NCBI RefSeq assembly: GCF_022059845.1
Contig: NZ_CP091851.1
Coordinates: 3,844,001-3,908,000 of the forward strand
Length of the DNA stretch: 64,000 nucleotides
DNA from: Terrirubrum flagellatum
GTDB lineage: Bacteria > Pseudomonadota > Alphaproteobacteria > Rhizobiales > Beijerinckiaceae
Direction: 5' to 3'
The position numbers and the translations under genes were made by a program. Below, piece by piece: positions 18,452 to 26,586 of the stretch. Within the stretch, counting starts at the first letter, position 1, and every line of letters begins with the position of its first letter. The notes beneath the pieces were generated by a model. The model was not told the origin of the DNA and did not search any database. It saw nothing but the letters and a program-made list of their open reading frames with translations.

Positions 18452-18460
18452 GATCGCGCG
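18426..18460. terminator. Hairpin at the end of the plus-strand operon
   Basis: Perfect 10-base arms CGCGCGATCT (18426-18435) and AGATCGCGCG (18451-18460) flank the end of the GT4 gene, with the stop codon just before the second arm. No T-run follows. The genes on either side converge, so it may end transcription from the plus strand. Confidence 0.4.
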
Positions 18461-18500
18461 AGGCTAGGATCGCGCGAGACAGGGATCGCCGGAGACCAGG
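18453..18500. repeat. Three tandem 16-bp degenerate repeats
   Basis: Units at 18453, 18469 and 18485 read ATCGCGCGAGGCTAGG, ATCGCGCGAGACAGGG and ATCGCCGGAGACCAGG. They fill most of the 66-base space between two convergent genes. Slippage of a short unit is the simplest origin. Confidence 0.7.
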
Positions 18501-18517
18501 CCCGCCCTCGCCGCGAT

Positions 18518-20545
18518 CTAACGCGACGCGGCCTTGACCTGCTGATTGATCAATTCGCTGACGCGCCGCGCCCCTTCCCGGCTCAGATGACCCTCGTCGA
18601 CGAGCAACGCGACATCAGGCGCATAATCACAATAGCCCGTCTTCTCCGCATCCCTGCAGAAGATCGCGGCCGGATCGACAAAAACGATTCCACCGCCGCT
18701 CGCGGCGCGCACGCGATCATTGAACATCCGACTGGCCTTCAGATATTCGCCGAGCGGCACGCGCGCGACGGGATCCGCATCGCCAAACCTTCGCAGCGTC
18801 CTGACGAAGTAGCCGGCGCCGAGTTCGGGATTCTCGTAGTAGCTCCCGACAATGACAACCTTCTTCCCCGCTTCGACGAGTTTTGCGGCGGTCGCGATGA
18901 ACGCTTCAAGGATCGCGTTGCGGACGCCCTCCACCGTCGCCGGGCGTGGCCCATCGGGCATGACGCCGAAGCCGGCAGGCAGGTTCTGCAGATCGAGATG
19001 CCAGACATAATTGTTGAACAGCACGACAGTCTCGATCGACGGTTCGCTGGCGATGTATCTGAAGGCTTCATCATTGAAGCGCCGGCAGTCGGCGGCGACT
19101 TTCTCACTGTTCGGCGTTGCGCGCAGCGGCGCGACGCCGAGAATCGATGGGCATCCATGCGCTATCAGGGCGATGGTCGCGACGCCGGGATTCACGGCTT
19201 CGAATCCCGGCTTCAACGCATCCGTGAAAGAGTCGCCCCAGAGCGCGACGCGCGGCGGCGACGTCTTGTCGCCCATCCGGCAGGGCGGCGAGAGCGCGCC
19301 GCTGACGGACCAGAGGCACGCCCTCGGCGAGAGCGAAGGCTCCGCGACGACATTGAGGTCGGCGATCTTCCGACCGTAAAGCAAGCGGACGCCGTCATAA
19401 CGGCTGAGCAGCGACGAAAGCCCGCCGCCGATGACAAAGACGGCGGCGAGAACGCCGGCGCATGACGCGCAGGCGCGCAGCGGCGATCCGACAAGCACAT
19501 CGGCGAACGACCTGCGCGGTGAAGCGACCGGATGGCGGAAAGGCGCTTCCACAAATCGCCAGGAGAAGCTCGCCATCGCGACCGCGACGATGACGGAAAT
19601 GGCGACCGCGATCGGCGATTCCGGCCCCGCGATATATTTCGCAAAGACGATCGCCGGCCAGTGCCAGAGATACAGCGAATAGGAAATGAGGCCGATGAAA
19701 TTGATCGGCCTCCATGCGAGCAGACGCGAGACGAACGGCGCGCGCGGCGATGCGCCGGACGCGATGACGAGAAGCGCCCCGCAGCAGGGCAGCAGAGCGG
19801 CGACGCCGGGAACGGCGGACGCCTGATTGAGCACAGCGAAGCCCGCGAAGATCAGCGCGCAGCCTGCGGCGGCGCACGCTTCGCCGAGCCACGGCGCCAC
19901 CTTGAGGCGGGGATAGAGAAGCGCAAGCAAGGAGCCGCCAAGAAGCTCCCAGGCGCGCGTCGGCAGGAGATAGAAGGCCGCGCCCGGCCAAAGCCGGATC
20001 GTGACCGCGGCGATGACGAAGGATCCTGAGAACGCGACGATCAGCGCCAGCGTCACGACCCGGAATCGAAATGCGATGCGAAGGAAGATCGGAAAGAAAA
20101 TATAGAACTGTTCTTCGACCGCGAGCGACCAAGTGTGCAGCAGCGGCTTCGATTCGGCGATAATGTCGAAATAGCCGCTCTGCCGCCAGAAGAAGAGGTT
20201 CGACGCGAAAGCCGCGGTCGCTGCAAGCGAGCCGCCGAAGGAGGCAAGCTCGGCAGGCGGCAGCCAGATCAGGGCGAACAAAATCGCAAAGGCAAGCATG
20301 AAAAGCAGCGCCGGGATGATCCGGCGGATGCGGCGCGCATAGAATTCAAGGATCGAATAGCGATCCTCTTCGATCTCACGCGTCAGGATCGAGGTGATCA
20401 GAAAGCCGGAGATGACGAAAAAGACGTCGACGCCCGTAAAACCACCGGGCGCGAAGGACGGAAAAGCGTGATAGGCGACGACGGAGCTAACGGCGATCGC
20501 TCGCAGCCCGTCAATATCGTAGCGATAGCCTTGTCGAGCTTGCAT
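18518..20545 (-). CDS. OafA-type acyltransferase 3 with C-terminal SGNH domain (second copy)
   Basis: A 675-residue protein read from ATG 20545 with GCAGGA close upstream; the frame is open to 20788 but the extra part is Ser/Arg-rich and overlaps the next gene antisense. Membrane half: YDIDGLRAIAVSSVVAYHA, GGFTGVDVFFVISGFLIT, YARRIRRIIPALLF, HTWSLAVEEQFYIFFP. SGNH half: VALWGDSFTDALKPGFE (block I) and VDEGHLSREGARRV (catalytic Asp/His) near the end. It differs in sequence from the 11638 protein, so the two probably acylate different positions or sugars. Confidence 0.92.
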   Translation of the reverse strand: MQARQGYRYDIDGLRAIAVSSVVAYHAFPSFAPGGFTGVDVFFVISGFLITSILTREIEEDRYSILEFYARRIRRIIPALLFMLAFAILFALIWLPPAELASFGGSLAATAAFASNLFFWRQSGYFDIIAESKPLLHTWSLAVEEQFYIFFPIFLRIAFRFRVVTLALIVAFSGSFVIAAVTIRLWPGAAFYLLPTRAWELLGGSLLALLYPRLKVAPWLGEACAAAGCALIFAGFAVLNQASAVPGVAALLPCCGALLVIASGASPRAPFVSRLLAWRPINFIGLISYSLYLWHWPAIVFAKYIAGPESPIAVAISVIVAVAMASFSWRFVEAPFRHPVASPRRSFADVLVGSPLRACASCAGVLAAVFVIGGGLSSLLSRYDGVRLLYGRKIADLNVVAEPSLSPRACLWSVSGALSPPCRMGDKTSPPRVALWGDSFTDALKPGFEAVNPGVATIALIAHGCPSILGVAPLRATPNSEKVAADCRRFNDEAFRYIASEPSIETVVLFNNYVWHLDLQNLPAGFGVMPDGPRPATVEGVRNAILEAFIATAAKLVEAGKKVVIVGSYYENPELGAGYFVRTLRRFGDADPVARVPLGEYLKASRMFNDRVRAASGGGIVFVDPAAIFCRDAEKTGYCDYAPDVALLVDEGHLSREGARRVSELINQQVKAASR

Positions 20546-20654
20546 TCCTGCGTCGTTTGTCCCGGCTGCGGCGTCTTTTCTAGACGCCTGTCGCGCAGAC
20601 GCCAAGAAAGCATCACCAAGGAACGGATGCGGCGTCTTTCCGCCGGACGACGCG

Positions 20655-21989
20655 TTACTCCCTGAACACGCGCTGCATCTGGTCGCGCATCGGCTGCAGG
20701 AGATAGGCGAGCACCGTGCGCTCGCCCTTGATGATGAAGGCTTCCGCCGGCATGCCGGGAATGAGCGCGAGCGGCTTGCCCTCGGCATTCTTCGGCGGCT
20801 CGACCGAGACCTTGATCTTGTAGAAGCGGCGGCGCGTCTGCTGATCCTCGATCAGATCAGGCGAAATGGACGCGACTTCGCCTGACGACAGCTTGATGTT
20901 GCGGTCGGCGAAGCCGCTGAACTTGACTTCGACGCGCTGGCCGAAATGCACATGCTCGATATCCTGCGGCTCGACCATGGCGTCGACGACGAGCTTGTCA
21001 TTCTCCGGCACCACATACATCGCGGCCTCGCCGGGACCGAGAACGCCGCCGACCGTGAATACGCTCTGCTGATGGATCATGCCCGTCGCCGGCGCGCGGA
21101 TCTCGATGCGCGCGAGGCGATCCTCGGCGGCGATCTTGCGCTCGACCGTCTCGTTGAGCTTGCTGATGGCGGCCGAGAGATCCTTGACCACCTCGGAGCG
21201 GAAATCGTCGTCGGCGCGGGCGATCTGGATATCCTTCTCCGCGATCGAGCCGCGGGCGGCGGCTATATCCGCGATCAGCTTGCCGCGTTCGCCCTCGATG
21301 CGCGTGCGATCGCGATCGAGCGCGTTGACGCGCGCGATCGGCGCGAGATTCTTGGCGTAAAGCTCGCGCACGCCCTTCAGTTCCTCGGCGATCAGCGTCA
21401 GTTCGCTTTCGCGGGCGGCGCGCTGGGCGATCAGGCCCTCGATGCTCGCCTGCAACTGCCTGATCTGCTCCTTGAGCTGCGTGCGCCCGGTCTCGCGCGC
21501 GGTGCGGCGGCTCTTGAAGATCGTGACCTGGCCCGCGATCGCAGCCTGCGCGTCAGCGTCCGTCGTCGCGCGCTTCAGCAACGCGTCGGGAAAACGGATT
21601 TCCGCGGCTTCGTCGCGCTCGGCTGCGAGGCGCGCCTGCTGCGCCGTCAATTCGTCATAGGATTTCGCGAGGATCGCGAGATTGGCGCGCACCACCGTGT
21701 CGTCAAGGCGGATGAGCAGATCGCCGGCCTTCACGCGATCGCCGTCGCGCGCGCGCAGCTCCGCGACCACGCCGCCTTCGGGATGCTGAACCTTCTTCGA
21801 GCTGCTTTCGACCGCGACCTGGCCCTGCGCGATGACGGCGCCGGACACGCGCGCGAGCGCCGACCAGCCGGCGAGGCCGCCAATCAGCCCAAGCGTGACG
21901 AACAGGCCGGCGAGCGCGTGATTGTGAATCGATCGTGCGGTGGCGGAGCGCGAGCGCTCCATTTCTGAATCGGGCGCGTCAGGCGACAT
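20655..21989 (-). CDS. prsE: HlyD/PrsE-type membrane fusion protein of a type I secretion system
   Basis: A 444-residue adaptor with one N-terminal transmembrane helix (ALAGLFVTLGLIGGLAGWSAL), a biotinyl-lipoyl-like entry VQHPEGGVVAELRARDGDRVKAGDLLIRLD, a long coiled-coil region (about 100-290) and the return strand RIEIRAPATGMIHQQSVFTVGG, ending with a beta-barrel part. This is the architecture of PrsE/HlyD proteins linking an ABC exporter to an outer-membrane TolC channel. It overlaps the ABC gene by 11 bases. ATG 21989 is taken; an internal ATG nine codons later is possible. Confidence 0.9.
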   Translation of the reverse strand: MSPDAPDSEMERSRSATARSIHNHALAGLFVTLGLIGGLAGWSALARVSGAVIAQGQVAVESSSKKVQHPEGGVVAELRARDGDRVKAGDLLIRLDDTVVRANLAILAKSYDELTAQQARLAAERDEAAEIRFPDALLKRATTDADAQAAIAGQVTIFKSRRTARETGRTQLKEQIRQLQASIEGLIAQRAARESELTLIAEELKGVRELYAKNLAPIARVNALDRDRTRIEGERGKLIADIAAARGSIAEKDIQIARADDDFRSEVVKDLSAAISKLNETVERKIAAEDRLARIEIRAPATGMIHQQSVFTVGGVLGPGEAAMYVVPENDKLVVDAMVEPQDIEHVHFGQRVEVKFSGFADRNIKLSSGEVASISPDLIEDQQTRRRFYKIKVSVEPPKNAEGKPLALIPGMPAEAFIIKGERTVLAYLLQPMRDQMQRVFRE

Positions 21990-23814
21990 TGGACGCCTTC
22001 ACTTCCCGACGAAGCGCGCCGGGCGCCGGCTCGACGCGCATCGACGCGCCGACAACCGGATGGAGCGTCGGCGCCGGAGAGACCGGCGGCGGAGCGTGCA
22101 TCGCCGCGATCTTTGCGAGCACTTCGTCTTTCGCTCCGAAAGCGATCTGCCGACCTTCGATGATGGCGACAAGCTTGTTGACGGCGCCGATGGCGCTGCG
22201 GCGATGCGCGATCATCACGACGACGCCGCCGCGCTCGCGAACCGAAGCGATCGCCTTGTTCAACGCGGCGTCGCCCTCGCCATCGAGATTGGAATAGGGC
22301 TCATCAAGCACGACAAGGAAGGGATCCATATAGAGCGCGCGCGCCAATCCGACGCGCTGACGCTGCCCCGCGGACAGCTTGAGGCCGCCTTCGCCAATGC
22401 GCGTGTCATAGCCTTGCGGAAATCTGAGGATGAGATCATGCGCGTTGGCGATCTGGGCCGCGCGCACCACCGCTTCGTCGGTGCGATCGGGATCGAAGCG
22501 CGCGATGTTCTCCGCGATCGTTCCATCGAACAGATCGACATCCTGCGGCAGATAGCCGATCGCCGCGCCGCGATCGGCGGCGGTGAACTGATGCAGCGGC
22601 GCGCCGTCGAGCGTGACCTCGCCGCGCAGCAACGGCCAGACGCCGGTCAATGCGCGCGCCAGCGTCGTCTTGCCGGAGCCTGAAGGTCCGACCACGCCAA
22701 GACCGTCGCCGGCCTCGACCGCAAAATGCACGCCGCCGACAGTTGGCTGCGAGACGCCGGGCGGCGCGATGAAGCCGCCTTCGACGCGCAATTGCTTGCG
22801 CGGCGCCGGCAGCCGCGTCTGCGGCTCGGGAATATCGTTCGCGATCAGCGCGCGCCGGAGACGCCCGATCGCCTGGCGCGCGCCGACGAACAGGCGCCAT
22901 TGCGCGACGGCGGCGTCGATCGGCGCCAGCGCGCGCGAGGAGAGGATCGAGGTCGCGATGATGGCGCCGGATGAAATCTCCTGACGCACAGCGAGCAGCG
23001 CGGCGAGCGCGAGCACGAGGGATTGCAGCAGCATGCGCAAGCCGCGCACCCAGGCGCTGATCGTCGTCGAGCCATCGGCGCTGTGTTGCTGCGCGTCGAG
23101 ATAATCGCGCGTGCGCTGCTCGAAGCGCTGCTCCAGCCTCTTGGCGAGATTCATCGTCGCCAGCACTTCGGCGTTGCGCCGGCCGCCATCGACGGCGCCC
23201 TGACGCTGCGCGCCGAATTTCACCGTCGCCGCGACAGCGCCGCGGGCGCGAAATTCGCCATAGATCGCGAGCGCCGTCACAACGATTGCGCCGCCGACCG
23301 CAAGCCAGCCAAGCCAGGGATGAAACAGGAAGCAGATCAGGATGTAGATCGGCGCCCAGGGCAGATCGAAGAGAGCGGCGGGACCCGGAGACGCCACGAA
23401 CTGGCGCACCTGATCGAGATCGCGCACCGGATCCGCCTTGTCCTGTCCCGGCCGGTTCAGAAGCGAAAGGCTGACGGCCGCGCGAAATGTCGGCGCGGCG
23501 AGGTCCTCGTCGAGCCTGCGGCCGACGCGCGCCATCATGCGCGAACGAATGGTCTCGAGAAGAGCCTGAACGCCGTAGAGAATGGCGACGATCGTCACCA
23601 ATGCGCCAAGCGTCTGCAGGCTGCGGCTCGGCAACACCCGGTCATAGACCTGCAGCATGAAAAGCGAGCCGGTCAGCATCAACAGATTGATCACGCCGGA
23701 AAACATCGCCATCGCCGAGAACGCCGACCATGATCGGCGCAGCGCGCGCGAAAACTGGTCGCGCGCCGGCGTCTGAAGCAGCAACCGCTTTGAAGAGGCC
23801 GGGAGTACGGTCAT
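21979..23814 (-). CDS. prsD: PrsD-type type I secretion ABC transporter (permease-ATPase)
   Basis: A 611-residue half-transporter with a membrane domain (about 30-320) followed by an ATPase with Walker A GPSGSGKTT (near 376), signature LSAGQRQRVGLARAL, Walker B FLVVLDEPYSNLD and an H-loop in VMIAHR. It lacks an N-terminal C39 peptidase domain, as in PrsD/LapB-like exporters of adhesins and glycanases. Rhizobial PrsD-PrsE exports EPS-cleaving enzymes such as PlyA and ExsH. Likely cargo here: the signal-less GH16 (36321) and lyase-like (41472) proteins. The start ATG 23814 has a weak ribosome site. Confidence 0.92.
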   Translation of the reverse strand: MTVLPASSKRLLLQTPARDQFSRALRRSWSAFSAMAMFSGVINLLMLTGSLFMLQVYDRVLPSRSLQTLGALVTIVAILYGVQALLETIRSRMMARVGRRLDEDLAAPTFRAAVSLSLLNRPGQDKADPVRDLDQVRQFVASPGPAALFDLPWAPIYILICFLFHPWLGWLAVGGAIVVTALAIYGEFRARGAVAATVKFGAQRQGAVDGGRRNAEVLATMNLAKRLEQRFEQRTRDYLDAQQHSADGSTTISAWVRGLRMLLQSLVLALAALLAVRQEISSGAIIATSILSSRALAPIDAAVAQWRLFVGARQAIGRLRRALIANDIPEPQTRLPAPRKQLRVEGGFIAPPGVSQPTVGGVHFAVEAGDGLGVVGPSGSGKTTLARALTGVWPLLRGEVTLDGAPLHQFTAADRGAAIGYLPQDVDLFDGTIAENIARFDPDRTDEAVVRAAQIANAHDLILRFPQGYDTRIGEGGLKLSAGQRQRVGLARALYMDPFLVVLDEPYSNLDGEGDAALNKAIASVRERGGVVVMIAHRRSAIGAVNKLVAIIEGRQIAFGAKDEVLAKIAAMHAPPPVSPAPTLHPVVGASMRVEPAPGALRREVKASNVA

Positions 23815-24030
23815 AAAAACGTGGCGTCCGCGCGGTGAATGCAAGCGCCCGAAATAGCCGAAATTCCTTAACCGAATTGACCGCCGGCGCGCGCGTCGCT
23901 TTGACGCTAACATCGCCGAGATTGTCAAATCAAATGAAAAACCGGGCGATTGGGCCTTATTTCACGACGCCGGCCGCGAAATCGAATCTTAACAAAATGA
24001 CCCGAGACTCCACGTGGAAGAGAGCTTTCG
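23815..24030. other. Divergent promoter region of prsDE and a small gene
   Basis: A 216-base region, locally AT-richer than its neighbours. On the minus strand a TTGACA hexamer occurs at 23928-23923, but no matching -10 box stands 16-18 bases away. GGAAGAGAG before 24031 is the ribosome site of the small plus-strand gene. No further structure is seen. Confidence 0.4.
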
Positions 24031-24231
24031 ATGTTCACGCAGCGTGAGGACCGCTCGATCCCGGATCACGACACGATTGCGGATCTGATCGAGCTCCTGA
24101 CCTTCTCCGGCGGCAAGCTGCCCAATCTCACGGCCGACGAAGTGAAAACGTTGGTCGACGGATTGCGCGCGCTGGAAAGCGAGCGGGCGGAACGGCGAAC
24201 CGCCGTCCTGGTCAGCGAACATCTCTTCTAG
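24031..24231 (+). CDS. Small hypothetical protein (66 aa)
   Basis: ATG 24031 preceded by GGAAGAGAG. The product is acidic and helical-looking, with TIADLIELLTFSGGKLPNLTADEVKTLVDGLRALESERAERR. No membrane span, Cys pair or signal peptide. It is divergent from prsDE and convergent with the exported protein gene at 24270. No family recognised; good start context and a tidy composition argue that it is real. Confidence 0.55.
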   Translation: MFTQREDRSIPDHDTIADLIELLTFSGGKLPNLTADEVKTLVDGLRALESERAERRTAVLVSEHLF

Positions 24232-24249
24232 CGATCAATAATCATCCCG

Positions 24250-24267
24250 GCGTCCGCGGCCGGACGC
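24250..24267. terminator. Short hairpin between convergent genes
   Basis: Perfect 7-base arms GCGTCCG / CGGACGC around a 4-base loop lie between the stops at 24231 and 24270. A bidirectional terminator is plausible although no T-run follows. Confidence 0.4.
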
Positions 24268-24269
24268 GA

Positions 24270-24863
24270 TCAGCGGATCGGCGCGAGCTGATCGATCGGC
24301 CTGATCTTGCCGACCGGCGCCACCGGAGCGATCGCCCGCGGATTGAGCGGATCGAAGAGCATGTTTCCGCTGGACGACAGCCTTTCCTCCGGCCGCTTGG
24401 GAATGCTTCCTTCGATGATCTGCGCTCGCGCCTGGTCGCGATAGTCGGTATCGACGGCCGCCCGCGCCTTGAACTCGTCCCGGAAGGAGGAATCCGGGAA
24501 GCCCTGAACCGCGAGAGCGATCTGGCGCGCATCCGCCGGCTTGCAGACGCGCGCTGCGACCGCGAGACCCTGCGCGATGGCGCGACGCTGCTGCGGATTT
24601 GCGCCATTGACCACTCTCAGGATCGATGGAAGCGCCGCGCGGCTCGAACTCGCGATGATGGCGACGCGCGACACCAAGCCGTTGACGCCATCGCCGGAAT
24701 CCAGCAACAGCGTGGTCGGCCGCATGACGAAGCGCTCGACGATCGGCTGCGACAGGCTGAACGCCATGACGTTGCAATCCGCTTTCGCCGCGACGGCGGC
24801 GAATGAAGCGATCGCGAGGACGCCAGCGTGAATTGCGGAACGGATAAACAGAGAGCGCATCAT
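24270..24863 (-). CDS. Exported protein of unknown function (197 aa)
   Basis: Start ATG 24863 (a second ATG follows at 24860). The open frame extends back to 24998 only by reading through the 117-bp repeat. The N-terminus has a basic residue pair and a hydrophobic stretch (SAIHAGVLAIASFAAVAAKA) with a likely cleavage after AKA before DCNVMAF. The mature part includes a helical Ala-rich region (RAIAQGLAVAARVCKPADARQIALAVQGF) and two Cys, and ends in a Pro-rich tail. Family unknown, but similar small exported proteins occur beside EPS export genes in alphaproteobacteria. Confidence 0.6.
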   Translation of the reverse strand: MMRSLFIRSAIHAGVLAIASFAAVAAKADCNVMAFSLSQPIVERFVMRPTTLLLDSGDGVNGLVSRVAIIASSSRAALPSILRVVNGANPQQRRAIAQGLAVAARVCKPADARQIALAVQGFPDSSFRDEFKARAAVDTDYRDQARAQIIEGSIPKRPEERLSSSGNMLFDPLNPRAIAPVAPVGKIRPIDQLAPIR

Positions 24864-24902
24864 TTCCAGGGATTCGCCGGCGCTTCGGCCGTCGCCGCAC
24901 TG

Positions 24903-25019
24903 TAGAGCATGGCGCGAAAAAGTGGGAACCGGTTTTTCGCAAAAGCCATGCTCTAAACTCTTGGAGTCGATCACGTTCCCGCATTTTGATTGATCCAATC
25001 AAAATGCGGCGTGATCTAG
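24903..25019 (-). repeat. 117-bp palindromic repeat element, copy 2 (inverted)
   Basis: Reverse complement of 3924-4040 with 7 mismatches and no gaps by hand alignment. It keeps both internal hairpins and sits just upstream of the exported protein gene, between it and the stop of the protease gene. Together the two copies form inverted repeats about 20.9 kb apart. Confidence 0.9.
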
Positions 25020-25180
25020 GGCGAGATGCGCCACGGGACCAAGACGGAAACCGCGGCGCGTCGCCGCAAGTCAGGCGATCGGCCAATCTCGATCCATGGG
25101 CTTGTCGCCCGGGATCACGACCATCTCAAGGCGAACAGCGCTGAAACTCTCGGCGAGGAGGGCTTTAAAACCTTCCGCAA

Positions 25181-26164
25181 TCAGAGCACCGATCCGCCGT
25201 TCGGCCCGACCAGCACAGAAGTCCTATCCATCGCAAGCTTCGTCGGACCAAGCGTCAGGGTCCATGACAGCTTGCCGCCGCGATCGAGCGAGCCATTGTC
25301 GGAATAGGAATAGTCGGTCGCGCTCCACTGCGGCATCACCACGGGCCCCAGCGTGAACGTCGTCGCACGACGGCCATAGCGCGGACGCGGCTGCGGCGTC
25401 GGGCGTCCGACCGTGAAATCGGTCACGCCGGCTGAGACGTCGGACGTCCATTCGTCGGCGGCCGGCGCCTGAGCCACGACAACAGGCTCGGCGGCGACCG
25501 GCGCCAAGCGGCGAGCGACAGCCGGAGCAGGCGCGACAGCGGCCATCTGCACGCGGCGGGACGAAGGCTGCGCCATCTTCTCCCACAGCGCGGCGCTGGC
25601 GACGGACTCGCGTTTCAACCAGCGATAGCCGGCTCGATCCCACGAGCGGATGTCGCCGCGGAGATTGTCCAGCACCATGTCGCCGCGCGTGGTGCGCGCC
25701 ACCAGAACCAGGTGACCCTCGCCCCAGGAGGTCATGACCGCTGCGAGCAGCAGGGCGCTTCGCGGCAATCCCATGGCGACGAGTTCATGGCGCTTGGTGA
25801 CGGCGTAGTCATTGCAATCGCCGGCGGCCGGGTTGACGCTCCAATCCTCGACGCCTGAGGTGACCGCGTGATGCTGCGGACGGATGCGGCTGTTGACGCT
25901 GGAATTGACCCTCCGCATCGCCGACATCGTGGCGGCGTCGAGATCGATCAGGACGTTCTCGCCGCTGTGACGGCATTCCTCGGCCTGTTCACGGCAGAAT
26001 TTGACATAGGGAAGAGGAGCGAGCGCATTTTCGGTCGCCTGCATCCAGGATCCGCCCTGAGGCGACGGCTCGCCAAGGTCGAGCGGAAAGGCCATCGCCG
26101 GAGCCGCTGAGAATGACGCCATCGCGCCAGCAATGAGCGAGATATACTGAAGTTTACGCATCAC
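25181..26164 (-). CDS. Bacterial transglutaminase-like cysteine protease (LapG/C93 type), exported
   Basis: A 327-residue protein with signal peptide (ISLIAGAMASFSAAPAMA, cut near residue 25). The C93/BTLCP catalytic set is visible: Cys117 in AAGDCNDYAVTKRHEL, His151 in GEGHLVLVART and Asp166 in MVLDNLRG. LapG proteins of this family cut the N-terminal retention module of type-I-secreted surface adhesins, under control of LapD and c-di-GMP. Here no LapA- or LapD-like gene is in view but a type I exporter is nearby. A 130-residue C-terminal extension, Ala/Pro/Val-rich then beta-rich, follows the domain and is of unknown function. Start GTG 26164 or ATG 26161. Confidence 0.85.
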   Translation of the reverse strand: MMRKLQYISLIAGAMASFSAAPAMAFPLDLGEPSPQGGSWMQATENALAPLPYVKFCREQAEECRHSGENVLIDLDAATMSAMRRVNSSVNSRIRPQHHAVTSGVEDWSVNPAAGDCNDYAVTKRHELVAMGLPRSALLLAAVMTSWGEGHLVLVARTTRGDMVLDNLRGDIRSWDRAGYRWLKRESVASAALWEKMAQPSSRRVQMAAVAPAPAVARRLAPVAAEPVVVAQAPAADEWTSDVSAGVTDFTVGRPTPQPRPRYGRRATTFTLGPVVMPQWSATDYSYSDNGSLDRGGKLSWTLTLGPTKLAMDRTSVLVGPNGGSVL

Positions 26165-26586
26165 AGCGTCCCGTTCCCTGATAGTAGAACGGTGTACACG
26201 CTGCCGAATAAGGCCAGATTTCAGGTTTTATCTGTAATCTATGCGACTTATTCGTACATTATTTACTCTTGAACTTGAACAAAATCATCAACCTCAACGA
26301 ATTACTACTATCGGCTCGGCTGTCACAAAGTGAGATAAAAATTTAACCATCGAGAGCATTTCACATGGCGCGGCCGGCTTTCCGCCATGGACGCATGGGC
26401 CTCTCCAAGCCGCTGAAAACATTTCATTTTTTGCGGTGCAGCGACGCTTAGCCGACAATTACGCATGGCTGCGACGCGAAAGCTTCTCCGATGTTGCCGA
26501 TAAGCAACGGATTCGCGGCGCGCTTGTGGTACGGAGTTACTAACAATCAGCGCCGGTCTCGGGCGCGGCGACAGCGAGAGAATGGC
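26165..26586. other. AT-rich divergent control region upstream of the Wza-like gene
   Basis: About 420 bases separate the protease gene from the polysaccharide export gene. 26200-26350 is clearly richer in A+T than the rest of the window, which suits promoters or binding of a global regulator. No hexamer pair of standard spacing and no perfect long palindrome was found. Part of the right side (26491-26586) could instead be a longer N-terminus of the Wza-like protein. Confidence 0.5.
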
